Assembly (NCBI GenBank): GCA_030526155.1 | Contig: JAUNDI010000001.1 | Coordinates: 89,710-153,709 of the forward strand | Direction of reading: 5' to 3' | DNA length: 64,000 nucleotides | Source: Bacteroidia bacterium | GTDB lineage: Bacteria > Bacteroidota > Bacteroidia > Bacteroidales > Marinilabiliaceae | Shown here: piece after piece, positions 63,062 through 64,000 of the stretch | How the letters are laid out: the number at the start of each line of letters is the position of its first letter | How positions within the stretch are numbered: position 1 is the stretch's first letter | Notes under the pieces: generated by a model | What the model was told of the DNA's origin: nothing | Databases searched by the model: none | The model's input: only the letters and a program-made list of their open reading frames with translations | Translations under genes and position numbers: made by a program

Positions 63062-63970
63062 ATGGACTCTGATACTCTTATTCATTCTCGTCAATGCGAA
63101 ATCGTACGAGTTACTCTCTTGGGTAGCGTCATAAATGCTATCCTCGTCGCTCTTAAATTTATTGCTGGCTTCATGGCCAACTCTTCTGCTATGATTGCCG
63201 ATGCAGTCCACTCTCTGAGCGATTTCCTCACAGATTTCGTCGTCATCATTATGCTGCGTATCAGTAGTAAGCCTTCTGATGAGGACCACGATTTCGGTCA
63301 TGGTAAGTACGAGACGCTTGCTACTTCTATAATTGGTCTCCTCCTTATCCTCGTGGGTGGTGGTATATTAATAAGCGGACTCCAAAAGATGTATGGCTAT
63401 TTCTTTTGCGACGAACAACTCTCTTCTCCTGGTTGGTTGGCTTTCTGGGCCGCAGTGGCTAGTATCGTATTCAAGGAGGCTATATACCAATATACAATGC
63501 TCAAAAGTCGTACACTCAATTCCGAGGCGCTCGTAGCCAACGCATGGCACCATCGTAGCGATGCCCTCTCTTCTATCGGTACTGCCGTGGGTATCGGTGC
63601 CGCTTGTTTCCTCGGTGAGCATTGGGCTATACTCGACCCCCTCGCAGCGGTTATAGTAAGCTTCTTTATATTTAAGGTCTCAATACAATTAATCAATAAT
63701 AGCGTAAACCAACTCCTCGAAAGTAGCCTCCCTAAAGAGGTGGAGGATAATATCGATAGACTAGTCCACTCTTTCGAGGGCGTGAAGGATATGCATAATC
63801 TGCGTACTCGCCAAATCGGTGTGCATTATGCTATAAGTATGCACGTGCGTATGGATGGTAACCAATCTCTCTACGAGGCGCACGAAAGGGCTACTCAAAT
63901 CGAACACCGTCTTAGAGAGGAGTTCGGACCTCAGTCTATTATCTCTATTCATGTCGAACCATGGAAGTGA
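63062..63970 (+). CDS. Cation diffusion facilitator transporter
   Basis: Inner-membrane divalent metal/proton antiporter, 302 residues, six expected helices. Metal-site residues: His50 and Asp54 in AVHSLSD (helix 2) and the His-x3-Asp of WHHRSDA (helix 5), an HD-HD set usual for zinc transporters. DFGHGKYE after helix 2 is the family loop motif. The C-terminal about 90 residues form the cytosolic dimerisation domain (VKDMHNLRTRQIGVHYAISM, ending IISIHVEPW). The ATG at 63062 is the first in frame. The most likely metal is Zn, less certainly Fe or Mn. Confidence 0.93.
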   Translation: MDSDTLIHSRQCEIVRVTLLGSVINAILVALKFIAGFMANSSAMIADAVHSLSDFLTDFVVIIMLRISSKPSDEDHDFGHGKYETLATSIIGLLLILVGGGILISGLQKMYGYFFCDEQLSSPGWLAFWAAVASIVFKEAIYQYTMLKSRTLNSEALVANAWHHRSDALSSIGTAVGIGAACFLGEHWAILDPLAAVIVSFFIFKVSIQLINNSVNQLLESSLPKEVEDNIDRLVHSFEGVKDMHNLRTRQIGVHYAISMHVRMDGNQSLYEAHERATQIEHRLREEFGPQSIISIHVEPWK

Positions 63971-64000
63971 TTAGTGCCAAATATTCAAAATAATGTATAT

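Overview
The window reads as a chromosomal segment of a Bacteroidota bacterium, most likely a gut-type member of Bacteroidales. The evidence is three SusC/SusD outer-membrane uptake pairs, many lipoproteins with an acidic stretch right after the lipobox cysteine, and promoters of the Bacteroidota type (TAnnTTTG at -7, often with a TTTG or TTG about 18-22 bp upstream) instead of sigma-70 boxes. I see no tRNA, rRNA, CRISPR array, insertion sequence or phage module. The genus cannot be fixed from this sequence alone.

Layout. 1-2.35 kb: an NtrC-type sigma-54 activator (cut by the window start) and a soluble PAS histidine kinase. 2.6-11.2 kb: an arabinan (pectin side chain) utilisation locus with a surface lipoprotein carrying a duplicated module, SusC, SusD and a GH43 endo-arabinanase lipoprotein. 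11.4-15.7 kb: class III fructose-1,6-bisphosphatase divergent from dnaN, then an unknown membrane protein. 15.7-21.4 kb (minus strand): an RND efflux operon transcribed adaptor, pump, TolC-like channel. 21.7-30.6 kb: SusC/SusD with an M14 zinc carboxypeptidase (a likely peptide uptake unit), a lone periplasmic binding protein and ridA. 30.9-33.9 kb (minus): a small membrane protein, an Omp85-like barrel and miaB. 34.0-37.2 kb: carB. 37.2-37.9 kb: a 608-base gene-free stretch with a 44-bp phased repeat. 37.9-44.2 kb: a YfiR-like protein and two paralogous TonB-dependent receptors. 44.6-58.3 kb: SusC/SusD, two small lipoproteins, two leucine-rich-repeat lipoproteins, a surface subtilase and a small lipoprotein. 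58.4-60.3 kb: a decayed HigBA toxin-antitoxin locus followed by three small genes of unknown function on the minus strand. 60.4-64 kb: a large thioredoxin-domain protein (minus) and a cation diffusion facilitator.

How it works together. Most of the window is outer-membrane nutrient capture: surface lipoproteins cut a polymer (arabinan by GH43, protein by the S8 peptidase) or bind it, SusC/SusD pairs import the pieces, and periplasmic enzymes such as the M14 peptidase finish them. Housekeeping genes (fbp, dnaN, miaB, carB, ridA) are interspersed.

The least explained signals are non-coding: a three-copy intergenic element built of AGCGAGG units (11.3, 30.8, 44.3 kb); a second repeat, centred on GCTCGCAGTTTTT, that is phased at 44 bp at 37.4-37.6 kb and also forms the -33 part of a promoter at 60.2 kb; twin palindromes flanking ridA; and an apparent reversal of strand composition between about 30.7 and 51.4 kb.
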